Assembly (NCBI GenBank): GCA_022376925.1
Contig: JAIOJX010000025.1
Coordinates: forward strand, 138,529,301 to 138,593,300
Length of the DNA stretch: 64,000 nt
Direction: 5' to 3'
Source: Tragulus kanchil
Lineage: Eukaryota; Chordata; Mammalia; Artiodactyla; Tragulidae
In this document: in pieces, positions 11,639 through 22,941 of the stretch
Position numbering within the stretch: position 1 is the stretch's first letter
How the letters are laid out: each line of letters opens with the position of its first letter
Made by a program: the position numbers and the translations under genes
Notes under the pieces: model-generated
Told to the model about the DNA's origin: nothing
The model's database searches: none
Seen by the model: the letters and a program-made list of their open reading frames with translations, nothing else

Positions 11639-11848
11639 TGTGTTAGTTACTTCAGCCACGTCTGACTCTATGGGAGCCTATGAACTGTAGCCCTGCTGGG
11701 TTCCTCCTGTCCATGGAATTCTCTAGGCAAGAATACCTGGAGTGGGTTGCCCTTCTCTTCTCCAGGGGATTTTCCCAACCCAGGGACCGAACTCAGGTCT
11801 CCCGCATTGCAAGCAGATTCTTTACCAGCTGAGTCACCAGGGAAGCCC
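11639..11848 (-). repeat. Bov-tA/BovA2-type SINE
   Basis: Reverse-orientation copy with 'ccatggaattctctaggcaag' in the middle and 'gagtcaccagggaagccc' at the end. It sits inside a probable MIR. Confidence 0.92.
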
Positions 11849-12352
11849 TGAGCTCCATGAGGTAGATCCTATTATCATCCCCTTTACTGACAAGGAAACT
11901 GATGACCCTGTAGGTTTAATGACATGCCTATGGCCACACAGCTGTACGTGGGAGAACCAGGTTTCACAGGGAAGCACACTGGCTTCGGTCTGAGTGTAAA
12001 TCCCTGCATTGCCAGAGTGCTTTAGTGTTCCTAAATGCCAGTATGAAGAGCCCTAAATGCCAGGCAACCACTGCAGCTTTATCTGGTAGGATTTTGGCAA
12101 AAAGCAACCAGTTGAGTTTTCTGAGCCAGCAAATAAACTGCTTGAAGATGAATGTCAAGTTTGAGAGGGAGTGGTATTGGAGGGGCTTCAGTTGGAGACC
12201 GTTTACAGGTGTCAGTCATATTATAGGAACTAAGCAGAGGATCCAGTGAGGGCAGGTGAAAGGCTAGTGAGTGGTGTTGTCTGTGCCGGGTCTTAGCTGT
12301 GACATGTGAGATCTTTGATGTTCCTTGCATTATGTGGGTTCTTGTAATTGCA

Positions 12353-12434
12353 GCATGCAGGATCTAGTTCCCTGACCAGGGTCAAATCCGGGTTGGGAGC
12401 ACGGACCCAGCCACTGGACTGCCAGGAAAGTCCT
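12353..12434 (-). repeat. tRNA-Glu-type SINE fragment, copy A
   Basis: 'gatctagttccctgaccagg' and 'cactggactgccaggaaagt' are the complement of a SINE head and B-box region. Its second copy is 13572-13652. Confidence 0.7.
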
Positions 12435-13029
12435 TCACTCTTGTCTTGATCAAGCCTCTCTCTACACCTGCTGGACGTCAGCTTCCTTGTCTCAAAGGAT
12501 TCAAGTGATAGCCTGGGTGATCACCAAGTCAGCCGAAACGGCTGGCTGGCAAAGACCACCACCTGTCAGAGCTGCCACCGCCGCCCTCAGTTTGCAGCTC
12601 CCTCTCATGGTGCTGATTTCTGTTAGGGATCCACTGGAAATGGGCCAGCAGCTCTGTGGGCCTCCAGGCACAGTCATGGAGGAGTGTGACAGGCAGAACC
12701 CAGTGCAGGTGTAAAATGGGCCCTGGAGCTCCGGGTTTGCAGTCCTACTCATTGGTTTCTATACTGTTTTCTGAAGATGCTTAGCTGTGAAAGGACAGAT
12801 AATGTTTTATTAAGGTCTTTTGCACAATATCTTTCCCCTCACCTGGATCTGACTTCACTTAGAAAATATTACAGCACAGAACCTGAGGGACGGTAGAAAC
12901 AAAAAGACATAGGAAAGATTGGAGTTTCGTGGAAAACTCCTGATGAATTTGCTTTTGTGTATGTCGAATCTATGGAGACAATAGGTTAGCCACGTAATAG
13001 GGTTCACTGTAGGATTAGTCCAAGTCGTT

Positions 13030-13130
13030 GGCTTCCCTGGTGACTCAGTGGTAAAAAAAAAAAATCCACCTGCCAATGCAGGAGATGTGGGCTCAATCCC
13101 TGGGTCAGGAAGATCCCTGGAGAAGGAAAT
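13030..13130 (+). repeat. BovA SINE truncated by the duplication junction
   Basis: Starts 'ggcttccctggtgactcagt', has a run of 12 A in its head, and is cut off at 13130 where copy B of duplication 3 begins. Confidence 0.85.
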
Positions 13131-13571
13131 GGTTTAATGACATGCCTATGGCCACACAGCTGTACGTGGGAGAACCAGGTTTCACAGGGAAGCACACTGG
13201 CTTCGGTCTGAGTGTAAATCCCTGCATTGCCAGAGTGCTTTAGTGTTCCTAAATGCCAGTATGAAGAGCCCTAAATGCCAGGCAACCACTGCAGCTTTAT
13301 CTGGTAGGATTTTGGCAAAAAGCAACCAGTTGAGTTTTCTGAGCCAGCAAATAAACTGCTTGAAGATGAATGTCAAGTTTGAGAGGGAGTGGTTTTGGGA
13401 GGGGCTTCAGTTGGAGACCGTTTACAGGTGTCAGTCATATTATAGGAACTAAGCAGAGGATCCAGTGAGGGCAGGTGAAAGGCTAGTGAGTGGTGTTGTC
13501 TGTGCCGGGTCTTAGCTGTGACATGTGAGATCTTTGATGTTCCTTGCATTATGTGGGTTCTTGTAATTGCA

Positions 13572-13652
13572 GCATGCAGGGTCTAGTTCCCTGACCAGGG
13601 TCAAATCCGGGTTGGGAGCACGGACCCAGCCACTGGACTGCCAGGAAAGTCC
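13572..13652 (-). repeat. tRNA-Glu-type SINE fragment, copy B
   Basis: Second copy of the fragment at 12353-12434, differing at one base ('gcaggatc' against 'gcagggtc'). Confidence 0.7.
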
Positions 13653-14247
13653 TTCACTCTTGTCTTGATCAAGCCTCTTTTACACCTGCTGGACGTCAGC
13701 TTCCTTGTCTCAAAGGATTCAAGTGATAGCCTGGGTGATCACCAAGTCAGCCGAAACGGCTGGCTGGCAAAGACCACCACCTGTCAGAGCTGCCACCGCC
13801 GCCCTCAGTTTGCAGCTCCCTCTCATGGTGCTGATTTCTGTTAGGGATCCACTGGAAATGGGCCAGCAGCTCTGTGGGCCTCCAGGCACAGTCATGGAGG
13901 AGTGTGACAGGCAGAACCCAGTGCAGGTGTAAAATGGGCCCTGGAGCTCCGGGTTTGCAGTCCTACTCATTGGTTTCTATACTGTTTTCTGAAGATGCTT
14001 AGCTGTGAAAGGACAGATAATGTTTTATTAAGGTCTTTTGCACAATATCTTTCCCCTCACCTGGATCTGACTTCACTTAGAAAATATTATAGCACAGAAC
14101 CTGAGGGACGGTAGAAACAAAAAGACATAGGAAAGATTGGAGTTTCGTGGAAAACTCCTGATGAATTTGCTTTTGTGTATGTCGAATCTATGGAGACAAT
14201 AGGTTAGCCACGTAATAGGGTTCACTGTAGGATTAGTCCAAGTCGTT

Positions 14248-14465
14248 GGCTTCCCTGGTGACTCAGTGGTAAAAAAAAAAAATCCACCTGCCAATGCAGG
14301 AGATGTGGGCTCAATCCCTGGGTCAGGAAGATCCCCTGGAGAAGGAAATGGCAACCCACTCCAGTATTCTTGCCTGGAGAACTCCATGGACAGAGAAGCC
14401 TGGTGGGCTACAGGCCATGGGGTCATAAAAGATTCTGACACGATTGAGCAACTAAACAACAACAG
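14248..14465 (+). repeat. Bov-tA/BovA2-type SINE, complete copy
   Basis: Same SINE as 13030-13130 but complete, through 'ccactccagtattcttgcc' to 'gagcaactaaacaacaacag'. That it is complete only here marks 14351 as the true continuation of the locus. Confidence 0.92.
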
Positions 14466-14539
14466 GGTCCACTGTGCAGCTGGAGACAGGTGGGTAGAAA
14501 AGAGTATAGTATTGGAGTTAGTTATTAAAGTTGATTATT

Positions 14540-14749
14540 GGGACTTCCCTAGTGGTCCAGTGTTTTAAGAATCCACCTTGCAATGCAGGGGACATGGGTT
14601 TGATGCCCGATCAGAGAACAGACATGCCACAAGGGAGCTAGTTAGCAACTACTGAAGCCTTCGAAGCCTCCACATGCTACACTAGGGAGTCTGTACGCTG
14701 GAAAGAACCTGCAACTAACCTGAAGCAGCCAAATAAATCAATAAAAGTG
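14540..14749 (+). repeat. tRNA-Glu-type SINE, first of two at one target
   Basis: Head 'gggacttccctagtggtcca', tail 'caaataaatcaataaaa'. It is followed by 'aaagtgattgtta', which resembles the sequence just before the element ('aaagttgattattg' at 14527-14540), the likely target-site duplication. Confidence 0.85.
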
Positions 14750-14756
14750 ATTGTTA

Positions 14757-15123
14757 GAGGTTTCCCTGGTAGCTCAGTGGTGAAGAGTTCGCCTGACAAT
14801 TCAGGAGACATGGGTTCGATCCCTGATCCGGGAAGATCCCACATGCTGTGGAGCAACTAAGCCCATGAGTCACAATTAATGAGCCTGTGCTCTAGAGCCT
14901 CAGAGCCACAACTATTGAGCCCATGTGCCACAACTACTGAAGCCTGTGTGCCCTAAGGCTGAAGTTCCACAACAAGAGAGGTCACCACAACAAGAAGCCT
15001 TCTCACCTCGCCTAGAGAGTAGCCCCCACTCCTTGCAACTAGAGAAGAGCCTGCAGCAGCAGTGAAAACCCAGAATAGCCAAAAATAAGTAAGTAAATAA
15101 ATAAAACAAAAAAGTGATTGTTA
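14757..15123 (+). repeat. CHR-like tRNA-Glu SINE, second insertion
   Basis: Head 'aggtttccctggtagctcag', long body, tail 'aagtaaataaataaaac'. Flanked by a perfect 13-base target-site duplication, 'aaagtgattgtta', at 14744-14756 and 15111-15123. It therefore inserted at the 3' end of the previous SINE. Confidence 0.9.
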
Positions 15124-16637
15124 AAGCCCGAAGAGACCCTTCTACTGTCTCTGCCTTTGGAAAGATAACCATAGAAGCCAGTAAAGAGTTGAGGAGAAAG
15201 ATGGAAAGTGTTCTCCATGACCTGATTAGAAGCTTCTGATTAGATGTGTGGAATCCCAACTTCTTTGCCAATAACAATGTGATCAATGACAGCAACAATA
15301 AAAATCAGGCCAGAGATCTAGAGATGAGAGTTGCAAGTCCTTTTTTTCCAGAAGTCCCCAGCAACTTCTGCTCTTTGGAACTCTTAAGTCCGAAGGGACC
15401 ATTTTTGTGGCATCTGTAAGTCATGGCTCTGGGATTCTTCTCTAAGTTTATGAAAACCGTTCCTCAGATCCCAGTGTTGTTTTAAATTTCCCAAGTGGAC
15501 CTCTTTTCCTGTCCTTCTAGAGTTTGCTTTTCCCACATGCCTTACATTTGACTTCAGATCTTATTTACATTAAGATAACTGTTAAATGACTGTATCGACA
15601 GTCCTTCCATTGGAAGTTAGAAATCTGGTGAGTTTCAGAGGTCTTTGTACGTCTCACAATCCATTAAGAGACTACTCGCTGTTCTCTTGGAGTAGTTGCT
15701 ACAAGGCTGCTTTCTTGCATTACAAGAGAAGGTTCCCACACACGTCCCATTTCTTCCATTTGAACAGATGGCCTGAGGGTAAGTTGCAGCACAGAGGCTC
15801 AGAGGCCCCTGCCTCTTGGCTCACTCATAATAAACAGAAGGGGTAGAACTGGCCTACTTTGCAATTGATTGTGAAAGATCTGTAAATGACAAGTATAAAG
15901 AAGTCCAGATGAACTCGACTAAGGTGCAATTTGTGATAAATGGCCCCTCCACCTCCTAATCACGTAATTCTTAGTTCCCAGCTGATTAAGGACAAAGATC
16001 GCACCAAGGTTTTTGTTCATTAGAACATAGTTTCAAGCTGAGATCTCCCTACGTGGGTTATTCAGTTTCCATTCCAACCCTGTCTCAAAATCTGGAACTT
16101 TGGCAACCCACTGTTTGTCTCAGCTTCCTCTTCAGAGACAAGGAAATAATGTACATGGTAGAGTTGTTTGCAGCCAAAATGGGTAACCATGATTACCAAA
16201 AATCTAAAGTTACATAAATTGCCAAGGATGTAATGTTAACTTGCATTATGTAAACTGAATTATCTAGAAGAGAGTGTTCATTAGTGTTACTAACACACCA
16301 ATGAGCATTTGCCTCTGCTGTTTCTTCTCAGGGCTTTGAAAAGGCACAAAAAAAATATATAAGAAGAAAAAGGTATAAAAAGGGTTCAAATGTTTTTCAT
16401 CACTTTGAAAAGTAGGTGTTGACTTCCTGCCTGTGTTCTGGAAGCTGGATACCAGGACTGAAGGGCTCGGGCGTTGCCAACTGACTCTTTCCTTGTATGT
16501 CACAGCAGCTTCTATGTTTCATTTCAAGTTAAAATTTCCGATTGTCATACTAAGAGGCAAAATAAACTATTTTGTATAACAAAAAAAAGTGATTCTCATA
16601 AGAACAATCAATAGTGATATCAAAAAATAGATTCTGG
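15124..16637. other. Unique AT-rich sequence, possible conserved element
   Basis: No exon or recognisable repeat. The stretch 15900-16260 is AT-rich with 'cctaatca', 'gctgattaag' and similar homeodomain-like cores, which could be a conserved non-coding element. No coding signal. Confidence 0.35.
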
Positions 16638-16928
16638 GGGCTTCCCTGGTGGTCCAGTGGGTAAAGAGTCCGCCTTGCAGTGCAAGGGGCACCAGTTCAA
16701 TCCCTGGCCTGGGAAGATCCCATGTGCCATGGAGCGGCTGGACCGGTGTGTCCAATTATAAGCCAGCGCTCTGGAGCGCATGCACCCAGAGCCAGTGCTC
16801 TGCAATGAGAGAGGCCACTGCGATGGGAGGCCCACACAGGCCCAAGAATCAAGATGGATGAAAATAAATAAAAATCCAATAAAAGAGGCCAAAAAATTTT
16901 TAATATATATTAAAAAATATAGATTCTG
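16621..16928 (+). repeat. tRNA-Glu-type SINE with target-site duplication
   Basis: Body about 16637-16910, head 'gggcttccctggtggtccag', tail 'aaataaaaatccaataaaag'. Flanks 'aaaaaatagattctg' (16623-16637) and 'aaaaaatatagattctg' (to 16928) are the target-site duplication. Confidence 0.88.
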
Positions 16929-17830
16929 AATAGAAATAGTTTCTGTGTAGAAACTTGATAAATGTCAACAAATTGTATAGTTCCTTTCACTTTCGGCTGT
17001 GATGAAGTAGCTTGTAGCAAATCAGTGCTCTCACCAAGAAGAACTGAAAATACATATCAAATATTCAAAGGAGAACCTCTTTTTGAAGGTGTCAGATGGC
17101 TGCTGAGGCACCACACTTGAGCAGTGAGATCCTGGAGGAAGGGATGCCCACTGAGTCGAGCCAAACTTTCTGCATATTGCTTTTCTCCTGTGTGCATTGG
17201 CTGACTCTTGGATACAGGTCAAGAGACTAAGAAGGCTCAGGGTGGCCGCCAAGAGAAGGATAAGGCAGCAGAGCTATAGGCAATCGCATGGGGCTGAGAG
17301 CACAAAATTAGAGTTTGAAGCTGCCAAGACAGCCAGGACTTGAGGGACTAAATTTCCCAAGAGAAGAAATGCCCAGAATGAACCTAAATCTAGGTTAACA
17401 GTTTTCCTTTTGGGGCATCTGTTGGTAAAGACGTACAAGAATGAAAGCTGAAAAACTGTAGAATTTTTGGCAATCTTTGGTGCTGGAAAGACAAAAATTA
17501 GAGTTTGAAACTGTTGCCAAAACTTGGTCTCTGTTCACTGGTGCCACATAGAAACATGCAGACAGACTTTGAGGTGAAGCAGAAAAGAGCAGCTGTAATT
17601 TCTGTGCCAGGCAAAGGGGACCACAGTGGGCTAATGCCCTGAGGACTGTGACCCACCCTGGAAGGGATAGTGAGGAGTTTTCTAGTGTTCAGGAGTGATC
17701 AGCTTGTGGACAGTTCTCGGATTTGTTGGCATCAAGGTGAAGTTTCAAGCTTCATCAACCTTCTGGTTTCAAGCGGTATAGGGTCCATGTTCTTGTGGTC
17801 AGCAGTTTTCATCTGGAGGTGGTCTGCTTC
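16929..17830. other. Unique intron/upstream sequence
   Basis: No exon recognised. Contains partially repeated phrases ('aaaattagagtttgaa' at about 17308 and 17497), possibly an old L1 or other fossil I could not assign. Confidence 0.35.
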
Positions 17831-18049
17831 CTATAAAAAAAAACTTAGAAATGTGTGTCAGACATTTATCTGTATCTTTCAGGCAACTGGGAGTTTGATG
17901 ATTCTGCTATGTGGCAGAATTATAGTCTAAATTGATATCAGTTTCCCAACTCAGCAGCTGTTCTTTGTTTCTACATCTTCATATATCCCAGCCATTACCT
18001 CTTACATTTTACTCAATTTTTTCTTCCCTTTTTAAATAATTTTTATGAT

Positions 18050-18384
18050 TTATTCATTTTTATTTTTGGCTGCAACGGGTCTTCGTTGCTTTGCACAGAC
18101 TTTAATTGCAATGAGCAGGGCCTACTCTATTGCAGTCTGTGGGTTTCTCACTGGATTGGCTTCTCTTGTTTCAGAGCACAGGCTCTAGGAGTGTAGGCTT
18201 TAGTAGTTGCATCACATGATCTCAAATCATTTCAGCTCACCAGGTCTAAATCTCAGGCTCAGTAATTGTGGCACAATGGCTTAGTTACTCTGTGGCATGT
18301 GGAATCTTCCTGGACCAGGGATCAAACCCTTGTCCTCTGCCTTAGCAGATGGATTCTTATCCATTGCGCCACCAGGAAAATCCC
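18050..18384 (-). repeat. Long tRNA-Glu SINE, copy A
   Basis: Reverse orientation: 'tatttttggctgcaacgggt' at the start, 'tggaccagggatcaaaccc' and 'gcgccaccaggaaaatccc' at the end. Confidence 0.8.
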
Positions 18385-18799
18385 TAATCATTAACTCTTG
18401 AATCAGCATTTTACTTCAAAAGACAAGGACACAGGGGCTTGGACACAATTTCAAGACCCACCAAACCACCAAGGAGAAGGGTCGTTAGGAAATAACTCAG
18501 TTTTTATTTGAGATGCCATGAGGCCTGTATGCTAGAAGTGAGGGCAAAGTAGTCTGAGCCTTACAAAGGTTGCTAACCAGCTGTGATCACCCTGATTGGA
18601 CTGATGTGATCTACTCTTTTACTTCTGGCTAGAGGAACCAGCAAATCCTCTCTGGAAGGAGAGAACCCAGCCTTTATAATTTTTCATGCATATGCATGAC
18701 TTCAATAAAACATTACCAAGCATTTAGGAAACAAACTATGAGGAAAACAAGATAATAGAGATAGACCCAAGCCAAATAAATAAATAAAAATATTTTTTC

Positions 18800-18980
18800 T
18801 GGACTTCCTGGTGGTCCAGTGGGTGAGGAGTCGGCCTTGCAGTGCAGAAAGCGCCGATTCAATCCCTAGCCTGAGAGGATCCCACATGCTGAGGAGCAGC
18901 TGGTCCAGTGTGTCCAGTTGCAAGCCAGCGCTCTGGAGCTCATGTGCCCAGAGCCGGTGCTCTGCAACAAGAGAGGTCAC
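18800..18980 (+). repeat. tRNA-Glu-type SINE truncated by duplication junction
   Basis: Head 'ggacttcctggtggtccagt'. The body is cut at 18980 by the start of copy B of duplication 4. Confidence 0.85.
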
Positions 18981-19193
18981 TATAGAAAAGTTAGAAATGT
19001 GTGTCAGACATTTATCTGTATCTTTCAGGCAACTGGGAGTTTGATGATTCTGCTATGTGGCAGAATTATAGTCTAAATTGATATCAGTTTCCCAACTCAG
19101 CAGCTGTTCTTTGTTTCTACATCTTCATATATCCCAGCCATTACCTCTTACATTTTACTCAATTTTTTCTTCCCTTTTTAAATAATTTTTATG

Positions 19194-19530
19194 ATTTATT
19201 CATTTTTATTTTTGGCTGCAACGGGTCTTCGTTGCTTTGCACAGACTTTAATTGCAATGAGCAGGGCCTACTCTATTGCAGTCTGTGGGTTTCTCACTGG
19301 ATTGGCTTCTCTTGTTTCAGAGCACAGGCTCTAGGAGTGTAGGCTTTAGTAGTTGCATCACATGATCTCAAATCATTTCAGCTCACCAGGTCTAAATCTC
19401 AGGCTCAGTAATTGTGGCACAATGGCTTAGTTACTCTGTGGCATGTGGAATCTTCCTGGACCAGGGATCAAACCCTTGTCCTCTGCCTTAGCAGATGGAT
19501 TCTTATCCATTGCGCCACCAGGAAAATCCC
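19194..19530 (-). repeat. Long tRNA-Glu SINE, copy B
   Basis: Second copy of 18050-18384, essentially identical. Confidence 0.8.
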
Positions 19531-19944
19531 TAATCATTAACTCTTGAATCAGCATTTTACTTCAAAAGACAAGGACACAGGGGCTTGTACACAATTTCAA
19601 GACCCACCAAACCACCAAGGAGAAGGGTCGTTAGGAAATAACTCAGTTTTTATTTGAGATGCCATGAGGCCTGTATGCTAGAAGTGAGGGCAAAGTAGTC
19701 TGAGCCTTACAAAGGTTGCTAACCAGCTGTGATCACCCTGATTGGACTGATGTGATCTACTCTTTTACTTCTGGCTAGAGGAACCAGCAAATCCTCTCTG
19801 GAAGGAGAGAACCCAGCCTTTATAATTTTTCATGCATATGCATGACTTCAATAAAACATTACCAAGCATTTAGGAAACAAACTATGAGGAAAACAAGATA
19901 ATAGAGATAGACCCAAGCCAAATAAATAAATAAAAATATTTTTT

Positions 19945-20205
19945 CTGGACTTCCCTGGTGGTCCAGTGGGTGAGGAGTCGGCCTTGCAGTGCAGAAAGCG
20001 CCGATTCAATCCCTAGCCTGAGAGGATCCCACATGCTGAGGAGCAGCTGGTCCAGTGTGTCCAGTTGCAAGCCAGCGCTCTGGAGCTCATGTGCCCAGAG
20101 CCGGTGCTCTGCAACAAGAGAGGTCACTGCGATGGGAGGCCCACACATGCCAGGGAATAAAGATGGATGAAAAATAAAAACAATGACTTGAGCCAAAAAA
20201 AAAGG
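19945..20205 (+). repeat. tRNA-Glu-type SINE, complete copy
   Basis: Complete counterpart of 18800-18980, running on to 'aaagatggatgaaaaataaa' and an A-rich tail. Confidence 0.88.
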
Positions 20206-20249
20206 CATGTGGAAAAAAGATTTTTTTAAAAAAGCATCTATGCCCCACA

Positions 20250-20255
20250 TTAAAA

Positions 20256-20304
<49 letters not shown>
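20250..20304. repeat. A-rich and (AT)n microsatellite
   Basis: About 13 A followed by about 20 AT units, directly upstream of a SINE. Likely length-variable. Confidence 0.9.
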
Positions 20305-20306
<2 letters not shown>

Positions 20307-20307
<1 letters not shown>

Positions 20308-20415
20308 GGACTTCTTTGGACTTGTTCAGTGGTTAAGACATCACTTCTACTGCAGGAGGCCCAGGTTCGATTCATGGTTGGCAAAGTAAGATCTGCATGC
20401 CGTGCAGCAAAAATA
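20307..20415 (+). repeat. Short tRNA-derived SINE
   Basis: 'gggacttctttggacttgtt', 'ccaggttcgattcatgg' (B box) and 'catgccgtgcagcaaaaata' match the short ruminant tRNA-Glu SINE. Confidence 0.7.
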
Positions 20416-20495
20416 AGAAGAAAGAAAGAAAAAATAAAGAAATAGACCCAAAGGGGACTAAGATATTGCAGTTTCAGACAGGCTTTTAAATAATT

Positions 20496-20720
20496 GTGAT
20501 TCATGTCGTCGACAAAATAGTTGACAAGATGGATAATTTCATGAGAGAACTGGAATCTGTTACAAAGCATCAAATGGAAATTCTAGGTCTGAAAAATGCT
20601 ACTGATAGGAAGAACTCAATAGGTAGTTTTAACAGCAGACTGGACACTGCTAAAGGGAGCATTAATGAGCTGAAAGCTAGGTTGGTAGAAAAATCCAGAC
20701 TAAATCATATTAAAAAGAAT
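20496..20720 (+). repeat. L1 ORF1 coiled-coil fragment
   Basis: Translation 'SIGSFNSRLDTAKGSINELK' is close to the L1 ORF1p coiled-coil block ('IDSFNSRLDQAEERISELE'-type). Only this segment is open; the reading then runs into a SINE fragment at 20738. Not a host gene. Confidence 0.8.
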
Positions 20721-20737
20721 GACAAATGCACATTTCA

Positions 20738-20791
20738 TGTCTCCTGCATTGGCAGACAGGTTCTTTACCACTGGTGCCATCTGGGAAGCCC
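20738..20791 (-). repeat. BovA SINE head fragment
   Basis: 'ctcctgcattggcagacagg', 'ttctttaccactggtgccat' and 'ctgggaagccc' are the complement of a BovA head. Confidence 0.75.
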
Positions 20792-20957
20792 AGCTAATGT
20801 CATAATTTACAAAAAGATACTCAATGATTTTATGATCAGTTTGGGACCATGGCAAAGTCTGCCATCACCACTTCTATTTAAGTCCCTGTGAAGATCCTCC
20901 TTTCCTTGCAGTATGAAAGGAAGGAAGAGAGAAGGAGACTGAAAAATGAACAAATGG

Positions 20958-21075
20958 GGAATTCCCTGGTGGTTCAGTGGTGGACTCTGCTTCCATAGTC
21001 AGGGGCCCAGGTTTGATCCCTGGTTAGGGAACTAGGCTCCCACAAGCCGCAGTGTGGCCAAAAAAAAGAAGAAAA
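20958..21075 (+). repeat. Short tRNA-derived SINE
   Basis: 'gggaattccctggtggttca', then 'aggtttgatccctggttagg', ending 'cgcagtgtggccaaaaaaa'. Its interior is shared with 21967-22060, where duplication 5 re-enters. Confidence 0.8.
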
Positions 21076-21079
21076 AAAG

Positions 21080-21620
21080 AAAATGAACGAGTAAAACTGT
21101 CTTTTGTCACAGACATCATGATTGTATACACAGAAAATACAAAAGAGTCAACCATCATATTACTAGGGTAAACAAATTTACCTAAATTACTAATTGTAAT
21201 TCAATAATCCATAACCAAGTGATATTTTAACACTCTACCAATAAACAATTTAAAAAGTAAACAACCTGTACCATTTACAGTAGATTCAGAAACATCAAGT
21301 ATATAGGAATAAATCTATGAAAATATGTAAAAGATCTCTATACAGAAAACTACAAAACCTTATTAAGAGGAGTAAAGAGGATCTAAATAAATGCAGGGCT
21401 CTCCAGTGTTCATGGGTTAAAAGAATGACTACTGTAAAGATATCAGTTATCCTCAAAGATTATGTGTGGATCTAGTGCCATCACAGAAGCAATCCTAAGA
21501 GTTTGTTAGAGTGCACATCTGTCTGTGTGTGTGTGTAAGTTTATGTAGAAATGCAGAGATAAGAACATCCATCTGGAAAGAAAAAACAAAGCTGGAGAAC
21601 ATAAACTGCTAGATACCAAG
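21080..21620 (+). repeat. L1 ORF2 remnant, copy A
   Basis: 'gtcacagacatcatgattgt' followed by 'acacagaaaatacaaaagag' decodes to an L1 RT-like 'TDIMIVYTENTKES'. 'gtatataggaataaatctat' and 'cagaaaactacaaaacctta' are the downstream L1 ORF2 blocks. Many stops. The second copy is 22070-22610. Confidence 0.75.
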
Positions 21621-21639
21621 ACTCATAAAAAAGACTATA

Positions 21640-21885
21640 GGAATTCCCTGGTGTGCTTGTGGATAAGAATTCACCTGCCAGTGAAGGACACGCTGGTTTG
21701 ATCCCTGGTCCAGGAAGATCCCAAATGCCATAGAGCAGCTAAGCCTGTGTGCCGCAACTGCTGAAGCCCACATGCCCTGGAGCCCATGCTCTGTAATGGG
21801 AGTAGCCCCTGCTTCCCAAAACTAAAGAAAGCCTATACACAGCAATGAAAACCCCAAGCAACTAAAAATAAATAAATAAATAATT
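21640..21885 (+). repeat. CHR-like tRNA-Glu SINE, copy 1 of 3
   Basis: 'gaattccctggtgtgcttgt', 'tggtttgatccctggtccag', tail 'aaaataaataaataaataa'. It appears again at 22630-22872 and 23752-23970 because duplications 5 and 6 chain. Confidence 0.85.
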
Positions 21886-22069
21886 GGGGGCAGGAGGAAG
21901 CTATAGTAACTAAGACAGTGTGTGACTATGGCTATAAAAACAGATAAATAGGGCTTCCTGGTGGTCCAGTGGTGGACTCTGCTTCCATAGTCAGGGGCCC
22001 AGGTTTGATCCCTGGTTAGGGAACTAGGCTCCCAAAGCCGCAGTGTGGCCAAAAAAGAAGAAAAAAAGA

Positions 22070-22610
22070 AAATGAACGAGTAAAACTGTCTTTTGTCACA
22101 GACATCATGATTGTATACACAGAAAATACAAAAGAGTCAACCATCATATTACTAGGGTAAACAAATTTACCTAAATTACTAATTGTAATTCAATAATCCA
22201 TAACCAAGTGATATTTTAACACTCTACCAATAAACAATTTAAAAAGTAAACAACCTGTACCATTTACAGTAGATTCAGAAACATCAAGTATATAGGAATA
22301 AATCTATGAAAATATGTAAAAGATCTCTATACAGAAAACTACAAAACCTTATTAAGAGGAGTAAAGAGGATCTAAATAAATGCAGGGCTCTCCAGTGTTC
22401 ATGGGTTAAAAGAATGACTACTGTAAAGATATCAGTTATCCTCAAAGATTATGTGTGGATCTAGTGCCATCACAGAAGCAATCCTAAGAGTTTGTTAGAG
22501 TGCACATCTGTCTGTGTGTGTGTGTAAGTTTATGTAGAAATGCAGAGATAAGAACATCCATCTGGAAAGAAAAAACAAAGCTGGAGAACATAAACTGCTA
22601 GATACCAAGA
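22070..22610 (+). repeat. L1 ORF2 remnant, copy B
   Basis: Repeat of 21080-21620 through duplication 5, essentially identical. Confidence 0.75.
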
Positions 22611-22629
22611 CTCATAAAAAAGACTATAG

Positions 22630-22872
22630 GAATTCCCTGGTGTGCTTGTGGATAAGAATTCACCTGCCAGTGAAGGACACGCTGGTTTGATCCCTGGTCC
22701 AGGAAGATCCCAAATGCCATAGAGCAGCTAAGCCTGTGTGCCGCAACTGCTGAAGCCCACATGCCCTGGAGCCCATGCTCTGTAATGGGAGTAGCCCCTG
22801 CTTCCCAAAACTAAAGAAAGCCTATACACAGCAATGAAAACCCCAAGCAACTAAAAATAAATAAATAAATAA
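22630..22872 (+). repeat. CHR-like tRNA-Glu SINE, copy 2 of 3
   Basis: Identical element to 21640-21885. Confidence 0.85.
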
Positions 22873-22941
22873 TTGGGGGGCAGGGAGGAAGCTATAGTAA
22901 CTAAGACAGTGTGTGACTATGGCTATAAAAACAGATAAATA

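Larger units (their letters stand above)
11913..14351. repeat. Tandem duplication 3 (about 1.2 kb x 2)
   Basis: Copy A is 11913-13130 and copy B 13131-14351, joined exactly. Copy A breaks off within a BovA SINE at 'gagaaggaaat', which continues properly only at the end of copy B. Differences are few: 'cctctctctacacc' against 'cctcttttacacc', 'agatccctgg' against 'agatcccctgg'. Confidence 0.92.
17831..20127. repeat. Tandem duplication 4 (about 1.15 kb x 2)
   Basis: Copy A is 17831-18980 and copy B 18980-20127. Copy A ends inside a SINE at 'caagagaggtcac', and copy B resumes with 'tatagaaaagttag', corresponding to 'tataaaaaaaaacttag' in A. The SINE completes only at 20127 and beyond. Other differences: 'ggcttggacac' against 'ggcttgtacac', 'ggacttcctgg' against 'ggacttccctgg'. 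Confidence 0.92.

Noticed and set aside
20496..20891. 131-codon ORF resembling a coiled-coil protein
   Set aside because: The N-terminal part is L1 ORF1 and the rest a reverse BovA fragment; a transposon fossil.
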